This document shows, piece after piece, positions 50,540-59,529 of a DNA stretch of 64,000 nt; the first letter of the stretch is position 1; every line of letters starts with the position of its first letter. A model generated the notes under the pieces. That model saw only the letters and a program-made list of their open reading frames with translations, did not search any database and was not told the DNA's origin. A program made the translations under genes and the position numbers. Source of the stretch: Alg239-R122 sp041746135 (GTDB taxonomy: Bacteria > Pseudomonadota > Alphaproteobacteria > Sphingomonadales > Sphingomonadaceae); contig JBGTHQ010000028.1 of NCBI GenBank assembly GCA_041746135.1, positions 62,001-126,000 of the forward strand. Direction: 5' to 3'.

Positions 50540-51565
50540 CTAGCCTTTTTGCAAATGCTTCCGTCCCAGCAATTCCGCAATCTGCACGGCGTTAAGCGCC
50601 GCGCCCTTGCGCAGGTTATCGCTGACGCACCACAAGTTGATGCCATTTTCGATCGTCGGATCATCGCGCACGCGGCTGATATAGGTAGCGCTGTCGCCGA
50701 CACATTCGATCGGGGTCACGTATCCGCCGTCTTCGCGCTTGTCGACCAGCATGATGCCGGGCGCTTCACGCAGGATTTTACGCGCATCCTTGGCGGAGAG
50801 TTCGTTCTCGAATTCTATATTGATCGATTCCGAATGGCCCACGAACACGGGTACGCGCACGCAGGTCGCGGTGATCCTGATTTTCGGGTCCATGATCTTT
50901 TTCGTCTCGACGACCATCTTCCATTCTTCCTTGGTCGAACCGTCGTCGAGAAAGACATCGATATGCGGAATCACGTTAAAGGCGATCTGCTTGGTAAACT
51001 GGTTGGGTGTCGGCTGGTCGCCCACGAAAATATCGCGCGATTGTTCGAACAGTTCGTCCATGCCCGCTTTGCCTGCACCCGATACAGACTGATAGGTCGA
51101 CACGACCACACGCTTGATGACCGCGGCATCGTGCAACGGTTTCAGAGCCACCACCATCTGCGCGGTCGAACAGTTCGGATTGGCGATGATATTGCGCTTC
51201 TTGTACCCGTCGATCGCTTCGGGGTTCACCTCCGGCACGATCAGCGGTACATCGGGATCCATCCGGTAAAGCGAGCTGTTGTCGATCACCACGCAGCCGG
51301 CAGCGGCGGCTTTGGGCGCATATTCCTTCGTGGGGCCGGACCCCACCGCAAACAGCGCGATATCCCATCCGGCAAAATCGAAATGTTCGATATTCTTGAC
51401 CTTGAGCATCTTGCCGCTGTCGCCGAAATCTATCTCTATCCCCGTCGAGCGCGAAGAAGCTACCGCTGCAATTTCCGCAACCGGAAATTCGCGCTCCGCA
51501 AGGACGTTCAACATTTCACGCCCGACATTGCCGGTGGCGCCCACGACTGCGATTTTATAACCCAT
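50540..51565 (-). CDS. asd: Aspartate-semialdehyde dehydrogenase
   Basis: A 341-residue ASADH, common step of lysine, threonine and methionine synthesis. NADP-binding GATGNVGREML begins at about residue 9; the catalytic cysteine is C132 in NPNCSTAQMV, and the substrate-binding TYQSVSGAGKAGMDE motif follows. The start is the ATG at 51565 (MGYKIAVVGATGN); a frame running 17 codons further is not needed. The lysine enzyme DapF is encoded elsewhere in the window. Confidence 0.96.
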   Translation of the reverse strand: MGYKIAVVGATGNVGREMLNVLAEREFPVAEIAAVASSRSTGIEIDFGDSGKMLKVKNIEHFDFAGWDIALFAVGSGPTKEYAPKAAAAGCVVIDNSSLYRMDPDVPLIVPEVNPEAIDGYKKRNIIANPNCSTAQMVVALKPLHDAAVIKRVVVSTYQSVSGAGKAGMDELFEQSRDIFVGDQPTPNQFTKQIAFNVIPHIDVFLDDGSTKEEWKMVVETKKIMDPKIRITATCVRVPVFVGHSESINIEFENELSAKDARKILREAPGIMLVDKREDGGYVTPIECVGDSATYISRVRDDPTIENGINLWCVSDNLRKGAALNAVQIAELLGRKHLQKG

Positions 51566-51687
51566 TTGCTGCTCCCGTAATTTGCGCGTCTGCGCGTAGC
51601 TTTTCATGGAGGTCATGACAAGAAAATTGCACTATATGCGAGGCAAGCAGGGCTACGCACACTATCGTCAGGCCTGGAGGAAATATT

Positions 51688-52509
51688 ATGTCAAAAATGT
51701 CGCCACAGCTTGCGCAGTGGAAAGCCCGCGCACATTTCCTGAATTATGACGGGGATCAGATCGCATACTGGACCGACGGTCTGGATAGTGGAAGCCGCCC
51801 TTGCTGCTGATACACGGATTTCCGACGGCGAGTTTCGACTGGGATCCGGTTTGGGATATATTGCGCGCCGAACATAGCCTGATCGCGCTGGATATGCTGG
51901 GCTTCAGCTTTTCAGACAAGCCACGTGCGCCCTATCACCTGCAGACGCAGGCAGATATCAAGTGTGCGTTGCTCGATCATCTGAACATCGCGTCATTCGA
52001 TATCGTCGCCCATGATTACGGGGACTCCGTCGCTCAGGAGCTGTTGGCACGGCACAATGAAAACTCCGCCCTGCCCGGCCTGGGCAAAGTACTGTTCCTG
52101 AATGATTGCCAGCCTGATGATGAGCCGCAAGAGCATGCAAAAGTCGCTGAACAGCATATTCGGGCCAGATACACAGCCCAGCGAAGCGCAGATGGACGAT
52201 TTCTGGACGCTGATTGCATATAATAAAGGCCACCTTATCACCCACAGGCTGATGCGCTATATCGTCGATCGCCGCACCTATGCGGATCGCTGGCGCAATG
52301 CGTTGACGGAAACCAGCCTGCCGCTGAAACTGGTCGATGGCGGCACCGATCCGGTTTCCGGCAAACATCTTTACGACGCCTGGAAAGAGCGCGTTCCCCA
52401 TGGCGAAGCCGTATTGTTGAAAAATATAGGACATTACCCGCAAGTCGAATGCCCCGTCCGTGTAGCGGAAGAGATTCTTGTCTTCATGCGCGAACGCACA
52501 TTCGGGTAA
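51688..52509 (+). pseudogene. Alpha/beta hydrolase pseudogene with two frame disruptions
   Basis: A hydrolase of the haloalkane-dehalogenase/epoxide-hydrolase type, spread over three frames. Frame one starts at ATG 51688 after an ideal GGAGG site and ends at a TGA at 51808. A one-base loss near 51790 moves the reading to the next frame, where LLLIHGFPTASFDWDPVW and FDIVAHDYGDSVAQELL (nucleophile region; D in HDYGDS) are clear. Near 52100 the frame shifts again, and the segment expected between VLFLN and the MSRKSMQKSL part is missing by about 20-25 codons. The last part runs to TAA/TAG at 52509 and keeps KLVDGGTDPVSG and NIGHYPQVECP with the catalytic His. Sequencing error could explain the first lesion but not the deletion. 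Confidence 0.8.
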
Positions 52510-52603
52510 CGATAAGATCGCTATATTATGCCCGCAATATACATTGTCGCGCTTGCATGCCATGATTTCGTTTTGGTGCAGTCGATATCACCGCGAAAGC
52601 CGG

Positions 52604-52643
52604 AAAAAACGAAAGGCGCCTTTCCAGTGGAAAGACGCCCTTT
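52604..52643 (-). terminator. Terminator of the rpsP-rimM-trmD-rplS operon
   Basis: On the minus strand AAAGGGCGTCTTTCC pairs with GGAAAGGCGCCTTT around ACT, with one bulge and one G-T pair, followed by CGTTTTTTCC. It lies about 30 bases after the rplS stop. Confidence 0.8.
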
Positions 52644-52673
52644 ATCAAGTATTCAAGCCTCGCGGACCGATTT

Positions 52674-53096
52674 TCAGGATTCGGATGTTTCCGCTTCCAC
52701 GGCTTTTTTCTGTGTGGTTTTTTCTGCCATCGTGCGGGTATCGCGTTTTTCGGCGATACGCGCGCGCTTGCCGGTGCGGCCGCGCAGATAATAGAGTTTC
52801 GCGCGGCGAACGACACCGCGGCGAACCACCGTGATGGTGTCGACATTGGGCGAGTAAAGCGGGAATACGCGCTCTACGCCTTCACCGAACGACATTTTGC
52901 GTACGGTAAAGTTGGAACCCAGCCCGCGGTTGGAGCGCGCGATGCACACCCCTTCGAAATTCTGAATACGGGTACGTTCGCCCTCGACCACGCGGACACC
53001 GATACGCAATGTATCGCCGGCCCGGAAATCGGGGATAGTTTTCTGATCGTTGAAAGCGCCAATGGCTTCCGATTCGAGTGTTTGGATAAGGTTCAT
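52674..53096 (-). CDS. rplS: 50S ribosomal protein L19
   Basis: A 140-residue L19. It holds FRAGDTLRIGVRVVEGERTRIQ split over about 24-45, FEGVCIARSNRGLGSNFTVRK and SPNVDTITVVRRGVVRRAKLYYLRG. The last 20-25 residues form a charged extension beyond the usual 115-residue core. It is at the subunit interface. It overlaps trmD by 4 bases (ATGA). Confidence 0.97.
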   Translation of the reverse strand: MNLIQTLESEAIGAFNDQKTIPDFRAGDTLRIGVRVVEGERTRIQNFEGVCIARSNRGLGSNFTVRKMSFGEGVERVFPLYSPNVDTITVVRRGVVRRAKLYYLRGRTGKRARIAEKRDTRTMAEKTTQKKAVEAETSES

Positions 53097-53839
53097 GACC
53101 CACCCTCCTTGTTTTCACGTCGCGCACCAGAGGGCGACGGATCCGAAGCACCCCCGTGGCGCTCCCATAAATCCGGCCGCCTTAGCCGTGTATCGGCGTC
53201 GGCCTTGGCTTTACGCCATGCCTCCACCTTCGCATGATCCCCCGATCGCAACACTTGCGGGATAATGCGCCCTTCCCATGTCTGGGGCCGGGTATAATGC
53301 GGATATTCGAGAAGTCCGGTTTCGAAGCTCTCGTCATCTCCGCTAGAAGACGCGCCCATTACGCCGGGAAGCAGCCGAATGCAAGCATCTAATAACACCA
53401 AAGCGCCCATTTCTCCGCCGGACAGCACGTAGTCGCCGATCGAGATTTCCTCGATATCGCGCGCTTCGAATATACGCTCGTCGAACCCTTCGAAACGACC
53501 GCATAATATCGTGACGCCGGAGCCAACAGACAGTTCGCGAACGCGCGCCTGTGTCAGCGGCTTTCCGCGCGGCGTCATGGCGATAACGGGCGAACCGGGC
53601 TGGTTTGCAAGTGCGTGATCGACTGCGAGACCCAGTATATCGGGTTTGAGGACCATACCTGCGCCTCCGCCCGCAGGCGTGTCGTCCACGCTGCGATGCC
53701 TGTCGGTTGCGAAATCACGGATCTGGATGGGGTTGCAGGCCCATTTGCCTTCATCAAGCCCCCTGCCCGCCAAGGACGTGCCCAACGGCCCGGGAAACAT
53801 CTCCGGATAGAGCGTCAGGATTTGGGCGAGAAATGTCAT
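53093..53839 (-). CDS. trmD: tRNA (guanine(37)-N1)-methyltransferase
   Basis: A 248-residue TrmD, which makes m1G37 next to the anticodon and so prevents frameshifting. The SPOUT knot includes LCGRFEGFDERI (about 111-122) and EISIGDYVLSGGEMGAL (about 130-146), with the C-terminal DNA/RNA-binding half ending in a charged tail. It overlaps rplS downstream and the small membrane gene upstream by 4 bases each. Confidence 0.97.
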   Translation of the reverse strand: MTFLAQILTLYPEMFPGPLGTSLAGRGLDEGKWACNPIQIRDFATDRHRSVDDTPAGGGAGMVLKPDILGLAVDHALANQPGSPVIAMTPRGKPLTQARVRELSVGSGVTILCGRFEGFDERIFEARDIEEISIGDYVLSGGEMGALVLLDACIRLLPGVMGASSSGDDESFETGLLEYPHYTRPQTWEGRIIPQVLRSGDHAKVEAWRKAKADADTRLRRPDLWERHGGASDPSPSGARRENKEGGS

Positions 53840-54150
53840 TTATCGTTTACCAGATATTTTTGAATAACGAATGTAACGGGCAATCCTATCACCGCGCCTA
53901 ATATTGCGAATAGGGTGATGGTGACCATAACCGGAATTACTATTGTCACAATCAGTCCGCCTTCCGCTGCATCCCGGATAATAAATAAAGACAGCACGGT
54001 TCCAAACAGAATTGGTGCCAGATAAGCGGACCAAAATAGCCGTTTCCGATTGGTCATGTGCGATAAATACATATTGCACAGGAGGTTGCTGGCCAAAGTT
54101 CCCACCGCTATCATTAACGATATGTAGATCAGGCCGGAAAGGTCGAACAC
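53836..54150 (-). CDS. Small integral membrane protein of unknown function inserted between rimM and trmD
   Basis: A 104-residue hydrophobic protein with three predicted membrane segments (about 6-28, 40-58 and 68-95) and short loops with MTNRKR and IIRDAAEGG. No family is recognised. The start is a GTG at 54150, 3 bases after the rimM stop, and its stop overlaps the trmD start (ATGA). The usual order rpsP-rimM-trmD-rplS has nothing here, so this is an insertion that keeps translational coupling. Codon use looks more AT-rich than the flanking genes. Confidence 0.7.
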   Translation of the reverse strand: MFDLSGLIYISLMIAVGTLASNLLCNMYLSHMTNRKRLFWSAYLAPILFGTVLSLFIIRDAAEGGLIVTIVIPVMVTITLFAILGAVIGLPVTFVIQKYLVNDK

Positions 54151-54153
54151 GCG

Positions 54154-54636
54154 CTACAGCTCGGCATAGCTGGCATCAAAGCTGACGCTGTCACCAGAAA
54201 TATCGGCGACGCCCGACGGCACCATAAATTTCTTCCCATCAGGCCGTTCGATCTCGAATACATCTCCGGCGCCATAATCATATATGGTGATAATTTTGCC
54301 GAGATTTTCGCCCTCGGAAGACCGGCAAGGCAAACCGATCAGGTCGGTATAATAATATTCGTCCTCCGCCAATTCTGGCATTTCGGAACGCAATATGCTG
54401 ATTTCAGTGCCGCGAGCGGACTCGGCGGCATTGCGATCGGTGATTTCCCCAAAACGGGCCACAGCGCCTGTTTTATGCTCACGAATATTCTTGAGGGTCA
54501 ATTGCCCCGCATTGAAGCTTTCGTAGTTTTTCAGGTTGCTGATGCTGTCGGTAAACAGTTTCAGCCTGACTTCCCCCGCCACGCCCTGCGCACCAATAAT
54601 GACAGCGAGCGCAACGGAGGAATCAGTCTTTGACAA
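54154..54636 (-). CDS. rimM: 16S rRNA processing protein RimM
   Basis: A 160-residue RimM for late 30S assembly near S19. The N-terminal domain starts VALAVIIGAQGVAGEVRLK, and the PRC barrel holds YYYTDLIGLPCRSSEGENLG and the closing VPSGVADISGDSV. The start is a TTG at 54636 with AAGG about 8 bases before it; rpsP ends only 3 bases upstream. Length is at the low end of the family. Confidence 0.94.
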   Translation of the reverse strand: MSKTDSSVALAVIIGAQGVAGEVRLKLFTDSISNLKNYESFNAGQLTLKNIREHKTGAVARFGEITDRNAAESARGTEISILRSEMPELAEDEYYYTDLIGLPCRSSEGENLGKIITIYDYGAGDVFEIERPDGKKFMVPSGVADISGDSVSFDASYAEL

Positions 54637-54639
54637 AAT

Positions 54640-55176
54640 TTAGCCTTCGGTCTTTTCTTCGGCTTTGTCTTCAGCAGGCTTTTCTTCAGCTGCTGGTGCT
54701 TCATCAGCCTTGGCTTCTTCTGCAGGAGCGGCATCCGCATTAGATGCAGTTGCTGCTTCTTCAGCGGACGCTTCTTCGGCTGGCTTTTCTTTTTCAACCT
54801 TGGCCGCAGCTTCGGCTTCTTTTTTGGCTTCCTCAGCGGCAGTGGCTTTTTCAGCTTTTTCGTCTGCACGCTCGGTTGCTTTTTCACCCGGCTTGGCTTT
54901 GTTTGGGTTATTGCGGGCTTCGCGCTCGCGCAGACCAGCAGCATCGAGGAAACGAGCGACACGGTCAGAAGGCTGCGCGCCTACGCCGAGCCAGTATTTG
55001 GCGCGATCGGAATCGATTTTCATGCGGGCTTCGTCGTCTTTGGCGAGCAACGGATTATACATGCCGATCTGCTCGAGATATTTACCATCGCGCGGTGCCC
55101 GCTGGTCGGCCACAACGATCCGATAATAAGGACGTTTTTTGGATCCACCGCGTGAAAGACGCATTACAACTGCCAT
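54640..55176 (-). CDS. rpsP: 30S ribosomal protein S16 with long charged tail
   Basis: A 178-residue S16. The core (1-85) is standard: MAVVMRLSRGGSKKRPYYRI and DRAKYWLGVGAQPSDRVARFL. The family usually ends near residue 85-90. The extra 90 residues here are almost only Ala, Glu, Lys, Pro and Asp, a disordered extension seen in long form in some alphaproteobacteria. It starts the rpsP-rimM-trmD-rplS operon, 44 bases after ffh. Confidence 0.96.
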   Translation of the reverse strand: MAVVMRLSRGGSKKRPYYRIVVADQRAPRDGKYLEQIGMYNPLLAKDDEARMKIDSDRAKYWLGVGAQPSDRVARFLDAAGLREREARNNPNKAKPGEKATERADEKAEKATAAEEAKKEAEAAAKVEKEKPAEEASAEEAATASNADAAPAEEAKADEAPAAEEKPAEDKAEEKTEG

Positions 55177-55220
55177 AATATTTTCCTTTGAATATAAATC
55201 ATTGAAATGAGAAGTTACGT

Positions 55221-56678
55221 TTATTTCTTAAGTAATTTTGCCAAGTCAGGCGGGATATCCCCGCTCAATTCGGGGAAGTTCCCGCTTTGGCCGCCCATAT
55301 TCCCCGGCAATCCGCCAGCACCGCCCATACCGGGCATGCCGCCTTTGCCGAACATCGCGGCCAGACCTTTCAGCCCGCCCATTTTGCGGATTTTCTTCAT
55401 CGCACCGGACATTTCCTTGTGCATTTTCAGCAGCCGGTTCACATCCTGCACGGTCGTACCCGACCCCTTGGCCACGCGGATCTTGCGCTTGGCATTGAGC
55501 AATGCGGGTTGTTCGCGCTCGATGGGGGTCATCGATCCGATCATCGCGTCCATGTGCAGCAGCAATTTATCGTCCATGCCTCCCTGCGCCATCGCCGCCT
55601 TGGCTTTTTTCATGCCGGGCATCATACCGGCCAACGCGCCCAAACCGCCCATATTGGCCATTTGTTTGAGCTGCATGCGCAGATCGTTCATATCGAACTG
55701 ACCTTTGGCCATTTTCGCAGCCAGCTTGTCGGCATCTTCTTTCTGGACCGTTTCGCTGGCGCGTTCAACCATCGACACGATATCGCCCATGCCCAATATG
55801 CGGCCAGCGACACGGTCGGGATAGAATGCTTCAAGCGCATCCATTTTCTCACCAACACCCGCGAACTTGATCGGTTTGCCCGTCACCGCGCGCATCGACA
55901 GCGCCGCACCGCCGCGGGCATCGCCATCCATACGGGTCAGCACCACACCGGTCAGATCGACTTGCGCACTGAAATTCTGCGCGACGTTGACCGCATCCTG
56001 ACCCGTAAGCGAGTCGACGACAAGCAGCATTTCGTCGGGCGCGGAGATGTCGGCGACCGCTTTCATCTCGTCCATCAACTGCTGATCGACATGCAGGCGA
56101 CCGGCCGTATCGAGCATCACTACGTCGAATGCTTGCAACTTTGCCGACTGCATGGCGCGCCGAGCAATTTCGGTCGGCTGCTGACCCGCTACGACCGGTA
56201 AAGTTTGTACACCGACCTGTTCGCCCAGCACTGCCAACTGCTCCTGCGCAGCCGGACGATTGACGTCGAGCGAAGCCATCAATACCTTTTTGCCCTTTTT
56301 TTCTTTGAGCATCTTGGCGATTTTGGCGGTGGTGGTGGTCTTGCCCGAACCCTGCAGGCCCACCATTATGATGACCGCAGGCGGGGTGACGCTGATATTC
56401 AGCTCACTGGCATCCGCGCCCAGCATTTCGATAAGCGCATCATTGACAATCTTGACAACCTGCTGCCCCGGCGTGATCGATTTCAGAACCGACTGCCCCA
56501 CAGCTTTTTCGGTAACGCCGGCCACGAATTCTTTGACGACGGGCAATGCAACATCGGCCTCGAGCAGCGCAATGCGCACTTCGCGCATGGCGTCGCGAAC
56601 ATCCTGTTCCTTTAGCGCACCGCGGCCGCGCAACTTATCGAATACGCCGCCCAACCGATCAGACAGGTTTTCAAACAT
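55221..56678 (-). CDS. ffh: Signal recognition particle protein Ffh
   Basis: A 485-residue SRP54. The N and G domains include the P-loop VGLQGSGKTTTTAKIA (about 107-122), DTAGRLHVDQQLMDE and TRMDGDARGGAALS. The C-terminal M domain (about 300-430) is methionine-rich with GMMPGMKKA and signal-binding helices. The end is a glycine-rich tail (GKGGMPGMGGAGGLPG). It binds 4.5S RNA and signal peptides and docks on FtsY, encoded 4 kb away on the other strand. Confidence 0.97.
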   Translation of the reverse strand: MFENLSDRLGGVFDKLRGRGALKEQDVRDAMREVRIALLEADVALPVVKEFVAGVTEKAVGQSVLKSITPGQQVVKIVNDALIEMLGADASELNISVTPPAVIIMVGLQGSGKTTTTAKIAKMLKEKKGKKVLMASLDVNRPAAQEQLAVLGEQVGVQTLPVVAGQQPTEIARRAMQSAKLQAFDVVMLDTAGRLHVDQQLMDEMKAVADISAPDEMLLVVDSLTGQDAVNVAQNFSAQVDLTGVVLTRMDGDARGGAALSMRAVTGKPIKFAGVGEKMDALEAFYPDRVAGRILGMGDIVSMVERASETVQKEDADKLAAKMAKGQFDMNDLRMQLKQMANMGGLGALAGMMPGMKKAKAAMAQGGMDDKLLLHMDAMIGSMTPIEREQPALLNAKRKIRVAKGSGTTVQDVNRLLKMHKEMSGAMKKIRKMGGLKGLAAMFGKGGMPGMGGAGGLPGNMGGQSGNFPELSGDIPPDLAKLLKK

Positions 56679-56972
56679 ATGTTGCCCTTCCTGCCCGCAA
56701 CTGGGCTAAACATCGTTATCGGCACATATAATACACAAAAAATCGCCGGTGAGCGAAACCTCGCTGACCAGCGTTCGATGCGAATGAACCCGAAATTCGA
56801 AAAAGTTCAATTTTTACAAACATATTACCTTTTGTGGCATTCTGCTTTCGTCACCAATAAAGCCACGCTGCATAAATTGCAAGCCGTCAATAGCTGTGTT
56901 CGCCAACTTAACTTTAATTAATATTTTACGCCTCCGGTTTAGATAATCAGGGCTTAGAGAATTGGGGACCTC

Positions 56973-58640
56973 ATGGAAAATCACGATAAGCTTATATCGC
57001 ATCTACGCGGTAATAAGGCGGACAGGATAAGTGTCAGCATTATTGTTGCAGCGATATTGATGTTTGTGGTTACAGCAAGTCTTGTATTACCCCAAGTTTT
57101 AAAGTCCATTTACGGAATAGGAAATGGACCTGATAATCTCATGGCTACTGCCATGTTGCTCAACATAGCGCTCATTATTTTCGGTTGGAACCGCTATCGC
57201 GAACTGGCGCGCGAAGTCGTGCAGCGGCGCGAAGCGGAAAAAGTCGCAACGGCGCTTGCGTGCACAGACCCACTTACAAATTGCCTTAATCGCCGTACGA
57301 TTTCGGAGCGGACCGCCGACTTGATTGCCAACGCCGACAAAATTGGTAAAAAAGTCGCATTCTTGATGATAGATCTCGACAATTTTAAGAACATTAACGA
57401 CGTGCGGGGTCACGATACGGGCGATTTTGTTCTCATTGAAGTGGCCCGGCGTATCGAAATTGTCCTGCCGCCTAATGCTTTGATTGCAAGGCAAGGCGGC
57501 GATGAGTTTGCCTGTGCTTTTCTTTATAACCCGGCGGCACCGCAGCTTATTAATCGTGTGTGCGAGGATATTATCGAATGCGTCTCCCGTCCTATTAAAG
57601 CCACGCAAACAATATTCACTGTCACAACATCGATCGGCCTGTATCCAACCAGCCGTCCGGGTGAAATGGTCGAGGAGATCATGCGCCGCGCAGATATAGC
57701 CATGTATTATTCAAAGAAAAACGGCCGCAATCGCGTAACATTGTTTGAACAGAATATGGAAGATGAAGTTCAGAACCGCATTACGTTAGAGTCAGCTATT
57801 CGGTCAGGTATCGCGAAAGGCGAATTTGTTCCATATTATGAAAAACAGGTCGACTTGAAAACAGGAAAATTAACCGGATTCGAAGCACTGGCCCGTTGGA
57901 ACTCCGACACTTTCAATAACATCGGACCCGATATTTTTATTCCTGTTGCGGAAAAAACCGGCTTGATCAACGAACTGTCCGAAAGCGTAATGGAACAGGC
58001 GATGATCGATGCCCGCAACTGGGACAGTTCGCTATCTATTTGCATCAATATCTCCCCGGTGCAATTGCGCGACCCATGGCTGGCGCAAAAAATCGTCAAG
58101 CTGCTCGTTAAGACGGGTTTTCCGGCCGAAAGACTGGAAGTGGAAATTACCGAAACGAGTCTTTTCGAAAATGTTGAGATGGCCAAATCGATCATCGGTA
58201 GCCTCAAAAATCAGGGCGTCCGTATTGCTCTTGACGACTTTGGAACGGGCTACAGTTCGCTCGCACATCTGCGAACCCTGCCGTTTGACCGGCTAAAGAT
58301 CGATCGCAGCTTTATCGCATCCATCAACACAAACCCAGAAAACGCGGCTATCGTTCAGGCCATCGCCATTATGGGCAGCAGCATGAACCTTCCCATTACG
58401 GCAGAAGGTATCGAGGACCAGAATGTGGTGGATTATCTGTGCGAAATTGGCTGCATGAAAGGCCAGGGCTTTTTGTACGGAAAGCCGCAAAGCGCCAGCA
58501 CCACACGCAAAATGCTGGCAGAATGCAATATGCTTGAAGACACCAACAAAAAACAAGAAACAGAAAGTATCGTAACTGCCGCGCATTCTCATAGTGAAGA
58601 TAGCTCGGCACAGGCTTTGCGGAAACTTGCGAAAGCATAG
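56973..58640 (+). CDS. GGDEF-EAL cyclic-di-GMP protein, membrane-bound
   Basis: A 555-residue protein with two N-terminal membrane segments (about 22-42 and 55-72). A GGDEF domain follows (about 90-255) with an intact signature GGDEF at 175-179. No RxxD inhibitory site is visible just before it. The EAL domain (about 268-515) has EAL at 304-306, DDFGTGYSSLAHL, KIDRSFI and TAEGIED, so phosphodiesterase activity is also possible. The C-terminal 40 residues are Ser/Ala/Glu-rich. It may control the EPS encoded in this window, but nothing in the sequence proves that. The 294-base region before it holds its promoter and that of ffh, with no other gene. Confidence 0.92.
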   Translation: MENHDKLISHLRGNKADRISVSIIVAAILMFVVTASLVLPQVLKSIYGIGNGPDNLMATAMLLNIALIIFGWNRYRELAREVVQRREAEKVATALACTDPLTNCLNRRTISERTADLIANADKIGKKVAFLMIDLDNFKNINDVRGHDTGDFVLIEVARRIEIVLPPNALIARQGGDEFACAFLYNPAAPQLINRVCEDIIECVSRPIKATQTIFTVTTSIGLYPTSRPGEMVEEIMRRADIAMYYSKKNGRNRVTLFEQNMEDEVQNRITLESAIRSGIAKGEFVPYYEKQVDLKTGKLTGFEALARWNSDTFNNIGPDIFIPVAEKTGLINELSESVMEQAMIDARNWDSSLSICINISPVQLRDPWLAQKIVKLLVKTGFPAERLEVEITETSLFENVEMAKSIIGSLKNQGVRIALDDFGTGYSSLAHLRTLPFDRLKIDRSFIASINTNPENAAIVQAIAIMGSSMNLPITAEGIEDQNVVDYLCEIGCMKGQGFLYGKPQSASTTRKMLAECNMLEDTNKKQETESIVTAAHSHSEDSSAQALRKLAKA

Positions 58641-58719
58641 CGTATCCAGACCGCGTGGGCCTTCCCGTGGACCGGCCTTCGTACTGGACAGACAGGCACA
58701 CCAATTCTAAAGCAGCGAC

Positions 58720-59529
58720 ATGACGCCAACCCCTTTTCACAAGATGCACGGACTCGGTAATGATTTCGTCATTTTCGACGCTCGCACTGCGCCGCTGAGT
58801 TTGCGTGCGGCGCAAGTGAAAAGAATTGCCGACAGGCAGGAGGGCGTGGGTTGCGATCAGCTGATCGTGTTGCATCCTTCCGACGTTGCGGACTTGCGGA
58901 TGCAAATATTCAACAATGACGGCAGCGAAGTCGAGGCCTGTGGAAATGCATCACGCTGCGTCGTTGCGCTACTGGGGGAGGATATCACGATCGATACCAG
59001 TGGCGGCATAATTTCGGGCAAATTGTCGAATAATGCGGCCAGCGTGAATATGGGGGTGCCGCATTTCGACTGGGACGCGATCCCGCTCGATTATCCTATG
59101 GACACAGCCGCCATGCCGTTGGGGTGGGACGAACTTAAAAATCCCGCTGCTGTCAATGTCGGCAACCCGCATGCCATATTTTTCGTCGAAGACATCAATA
59201 CAATTCCACTGGCTACGCTCGGCCCCGAAATCGAATACGATCCGGTTTTCCCCGATCGCGTCAACGTCAATGTCGCGCATATCGAACAGGGTGAAATCCA
59301 TTTGCGCGTGTGGGAACGCGGCGCTGGTCTTACCCGGGCCTGCGGCACGGGGGCCTGCGCGACTGCGGTGGCGGGGATACGCCGTCATCTGGTTACCTCT
59401 CCCGTCACCGTACATTTGCCCGGCGGTGCATTGACTATCGAATGGGAGGGCGCAAATACTCCCATAACGATGTCGGGTCCAACCACCTATATATTCAAGG
59501 GCGAAATCGATCTGGAAGCACTAGCGTGA
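58720..59529 (+). CDS. dapF: Diaminopimelate epimerase
   Basis: A 269-residue DapF that converts LL- to meso-diaminopimelate for lysine and peptidoglycan. The paired catalytic cysteines are C74 in EACGNASRC and one near residue 214 in ACGTGACATA. The start MTPTPFHKMHGLGNDF is canonical. It begins the dapF-mtaB-ftsY-yciB operon, each gene overlapping the next by 4 bases or less. Confidence 0.96.
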   Translation: MTPTPFHKMHGLGNDFVIFDARTAPLSLRAAQVKRIADRQEGVGCDQLIVLHPSDVADLRMQIFNNDGSEVEACGNASRCVVALLGEDITIDTSGGIISGKLSNNAASVNMGVPHFDWDAIPLDYPMDTAAMPLGWDELKNPAAVNVGNPHAIFFVEDINTIPLATLGPEIEYDPVFPDRVNVNVAHIEQGEIHLRVWERGAGLTRACGTGACATAVAGIRRHLVTSPVTVHLPGGALTIEWEGANTPITMSGPTTYIFKGEIDLEALA

